Assembly (NCBI GenBank): GCA_944351345.1
Contig: CALVPO010000066.1
Span: 1 to 7,728, forward strand
DNA: 7,728 nt
DNA from: an uncultured Bacilli bacterium
Lineage (GTDB): Bacteria; Bacillota_I; Bacilli_A; RF39; UBA660
Reading direction: 5' to 3'
Under the pieces are notes generated by a model. That model did not search any database and was not told where the DNA came from. It saw only the letters and a list, made by a program, of their open reading frames with translations. Shown in pieces: positions 6,156-7,728 of the stretch; positions within the stretch are counted from its first letter, which is position 1, and every line of letters begins with the position of its first letter. The position numbers were made by a program, and so were the translations under genes.

Positions 6156-6183
6156 ATGCTAAATATTTAGCATTTTTTATTTT
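6156..6183 (+). terminator. Terminator of agrBD
   Basis: ATGCTAAATATTTAGCAT (6156-6173) is a perfect 18-nt palindrome. It will form a stem of about 7 bp starting ATGCTAA with a small loop, followed by TTTTTTATTTT. It lies 20 nt after the agrD stop. It is a convincing intrinsic terminator on plus; the minus side has no comparable T-run. Confidence 0.8.
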
Positions 6184-6189
6184 GGGGAA

Positions 6190-6216
6190 ATAAAAATAAG
6201 CATTATTTATTATGCT
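6190..6216 (-). terminator. Terminator of agrC
   Basis: On minus, AGCAT (6212-6216), an 8-nt loop, and ATGCT (6199-6203) are followed by TATTTTTATTT. The stem is only 5 bp and touches the last base of the TGA stop of agrC. It is a modest terminator, but well placed between convergent units. Confidence 0.45.
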
Positions 6217-7535
6217 CACTTATTATTTTCAATATTTCTAATAGTTAGTGTTTGAATATAAAGTCCATTAGTAATTTTAGTATTTATAGTAAATTTATCA
6301 TTTTTGCTAACCAAGTGATTTACTAAAAGTAATCCATGTCCTCTGTTTTTTCCTTTGGTACTAAATTTTTCTTTACCAATTTTATCTGTATCAAGTTCTC
6401 CATCATAAGAATTACTTATAATTATTTCACATTCTTTTTTTATGTTTAAATAAGCTTCTAGACCAAACTCTTTAGCTTTTGAGTTTAGTGATGCTTCTAT
6501 AGCATTATCTAAAAATACACCAAGTATTTTACCTAAATCTCTTTGTTCTTTTATGTTTAATTTATAAATATTAGAGTTTTCTATTCTTTTAGATATATTA
6601 ATGCATGTATTTAGTCCTTTATCTTTTGCCTCTTGAGTTTTAAAATAGCAAAGACCTTTTATACCATTTGCAGGTAAATATACAAATTTTGCAAATTCTT
6701 CTTGTTTAAGTTCTATTTTATCTTTTAATATTTCATCTATATATTCAATAACTTCTTTATTCTTTTGTTTATCATATAATTTGGCTTTTATCGTGAGAAA
6801 TTCATTTTTAGTTTCATGACGCAATATTCTTTGACTTTCAGCTTCTTGTTCATATTTTTTCATAAATTCTAATAATTTATCATATTGTTCTGTTAATTTA
6901 TTGTTTTCAATAGTTTGTTTTATTAGACTAAAAAGTACAATTACTAGGATTAATATAGCTCCCAAGTATGTTAAGACCTCTTTGTTGAATTCAAATTCTT
7001 TTAAAATAGTGTAAAAAAACAGTATAACACAAATAGAAATCATTATAGAAAATATAATTATTTCGTGGTTGTTTTCTATCCTAGTATTTACAACTTTTTT
7101 TAATATTCTTTTTAAGAAAAATGTAATAATTAACAATATAGCAAATGATACTATATTTGAAATGATTGTATTACCATATGTACTGTATCCAAAGTCTTTA
7201 CTTTTTTCTAATATTTCAGTTATTGAGAAAATTTGTATAATTTCAGCTACAAAAATTATTATCATATATATAAAAGTTAAAATAATTGCTTTTTTATAAA
7301 AAATTTTAAATATATAATTATATAAAATTATATTGACTATTGCCATAAATAAACTTTTTATAGTTCCAACCATATTCAAATATACACATGTATTTATTAA
7401 TATTGCTATAAGTATTGAAAAAAGTAGTTTTTTCTTTGAAATATTTATTTTTTCATTTATAACAATTTTACCAAATAAGAAACAACCTAATGTTGTTATT
7501 GTTTGACATATAAATGCACTAATAATTTGCCACAT
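6216..7535 (-). CDS. agrC: AgrC-like membrane sensor histidine kinase (HPK10/GHKL type)
   Basis: The receptor kinase for the autoinducing peptide, 439 residues, family-typical. The N-terminal half (1-207) holds six or seven hydrophobic segments (about 5-25, 36-56, 59-79, 84-104, 121-141, 158-178, 187-207). A helical linker (208-235) leads to the phospho-acceptor box RILRHETKNEF with His240, then an ATP-binding GHKL domain with N-box VFLDNAIEAS (340-349, Asn344) and G-box STKGKNRGHGL (392-401). The staphylococcal box is RHDxxN; here Glu replaces Asp after the His. The start ATG is preceded by AAAGGA about 11 nt upstream and lies inside the end of agrA (17-nt overlap), so the two are co-transcribed and coupled. 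It is convergent to agrBD. Assignment as the partner of the neighbouring AgrD is by context and is strong. Confidence 0.92.
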   Translation of the reverse strand: MWQIISAFICQTITTLGCFLFGKIVINEKINISKKKLLFSILIAILINTCVYLNMVGTIKSLFMAIVNIILYNYIFKIFYKKAIILTFIYMIIIFVAEIIQIFSITEILEKSKDFGYSTYGNTIISNIVSFAILLIITFFLKRILKKVVNTRIENNHEIIIFSIMISICVILFFYTILKEFEFNKEVLTYLGAILILVIVLFSLIKQTIENNKLTEQYDKLLEFMKKYEQEAESQRILRHETKNEFLTIKAKLYDKQKNKEVIEYIDEILKDKIELKQEEFAKFVYLPANGIKGLCYFKTQEAKDKGLNTCINISKRIENSNIYKLNIKEQRDLGKILGVFLDNAIEASLNSKAKEFGLEAYLNIKKECEIIISNSYDGELDTDKIGKEKFSTKGKNRGHGLLLVNHLVSKNDKFTINTKITNGLYIQTLTIRNIENNK

Positions 7536-7728
7536 ATTCTTTCAATCCTTTCTTGTTTCTGTTAGATAATAGATATAACCTTTTGTTATTTTGGAAGGTT
7601 ATTGTATTATCTGCATAGTTGATTTTTTTGATTTTTTCAACATTTACTAGACATGATTTATGTGATTGAAAGAAACTAGGGCCTAATTTATTTTTTAGTT
7701 CTGATATGGTGGATATTATTTCATATTT
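7519..7728 (-). CDS. agrA: AgrA-type response regulator, C-terminal LytTR domain (5' part outside window)
   Basis: Seventy codons including the TAG stop (7519-7521) are in the window; the receiver domain lies beyond its right edge. The visible part is a LytTR DNA-binding domain: LGPSFFQSHKSCLVNVEKI matches the conserved 'FFRxHxSxLVN...I' strand-helix, with its DNA-contacting His. Then come an ITFQNN turn and the final LLSNRNKKGLKEYVANY, corresponding to the 'S.R..KK.L' motif whose Arg contacts DNA in AgrA. It is placed directly upstream of agrC with a 17-nt overlap, the reverse of the staphylococcal agrC-agrA order. The identification as LytTR is secure; the AgrA label rests on context. Confidence 0.9.
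   Translation of the reverse strand, partial: KYEIISTISELKNKLGPSFFQSHKSCLVNVEKIKKINYADNTITFQNNKRLYLLSNRNKKGLKEYVANY

Noticed and set aside
7069..7299. Plus-strand 76-codon open frame opposite agrC
   Set aside because: Lies within the membrane-coding part of agrC; an antisense shadow with no ribosome site.
1..7728. tRNA, rRNA, CRISPR, insertion-sequence ends
   Set aside because: I saw no cloverleaf, spaced direct repeats, transposase-like frame or terminal inverted repeats in the window.

Overview
This is a very AT-rich window with strong Shine-Dalgarno sites (AAGGAG/GGAGG). UGA is used as a stop (agrC ends in TGA) and UGG is the tryptophan codon, so the standard bacterial code applies. The gene content (phosphoketolase, a DUF1292/YrzB-like protein, a complete peptide quorum-sensing set of the Agr type) points to a low-GC Bacillota. 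An uncultured gut member of the Bacilli/Mollicutes-like lineages is my guess, but the taxonomy is inference.

Left part (1-3845): after the last codons of a plus-strand gene cut by the window edge (2-67), a minus-strand series runs from right to left. It starts at a good promoter (3817-3845) and contains a DUF1292-like protein (3507-3791), a coiled-coil protein of unknown function that overlaps it by 8 nt (2813-3514), a phosphoketolase (431-2761) and a small DUF192-like protein (83-388). A terminator-like hairpin overlaps the stop codon of both the coiled-coil gene and the phosphoketolase gene. Each lies only about 25-30 nt from the next start codon, so how the phosphoketolase and DUF192 genes are transcribed is not obvious.

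Middle (3924-5222): a plus-strand gene encodes a two-domain protein, a GT-A family 2 glycosyltransferase followed by a class I SAM methyltransferase-like domain. It probably modifies a surface glycan.

Right part (5298-7728): an agr-type quorum-sensing locus in a split, convergent layout. agrB (membrane cysteine peptidase) and a 40-codon agrD (autoinducing-peptide precursor, 6014-6136) are read on plus. agrA (only its LytTR DNA-binding end is in the window) and agrC (sensor kinase) are read on minus, with agrA upstream of agrC and a 17-nt overlap. The two units meet at 6137-6215, where each has its own hairpin. The expected logic is: AgrB processes and exports AgrD as a cyclic thiolactone, AgrC senses it and phosphorylates AgrA, and AgrA activates target promoters, probably including the one upstream of agrB. 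The best candidate for something new is the peptide itself: Cys23 followed by TFFWF, with an unusual spacing to the conserved acidic/proline tail.
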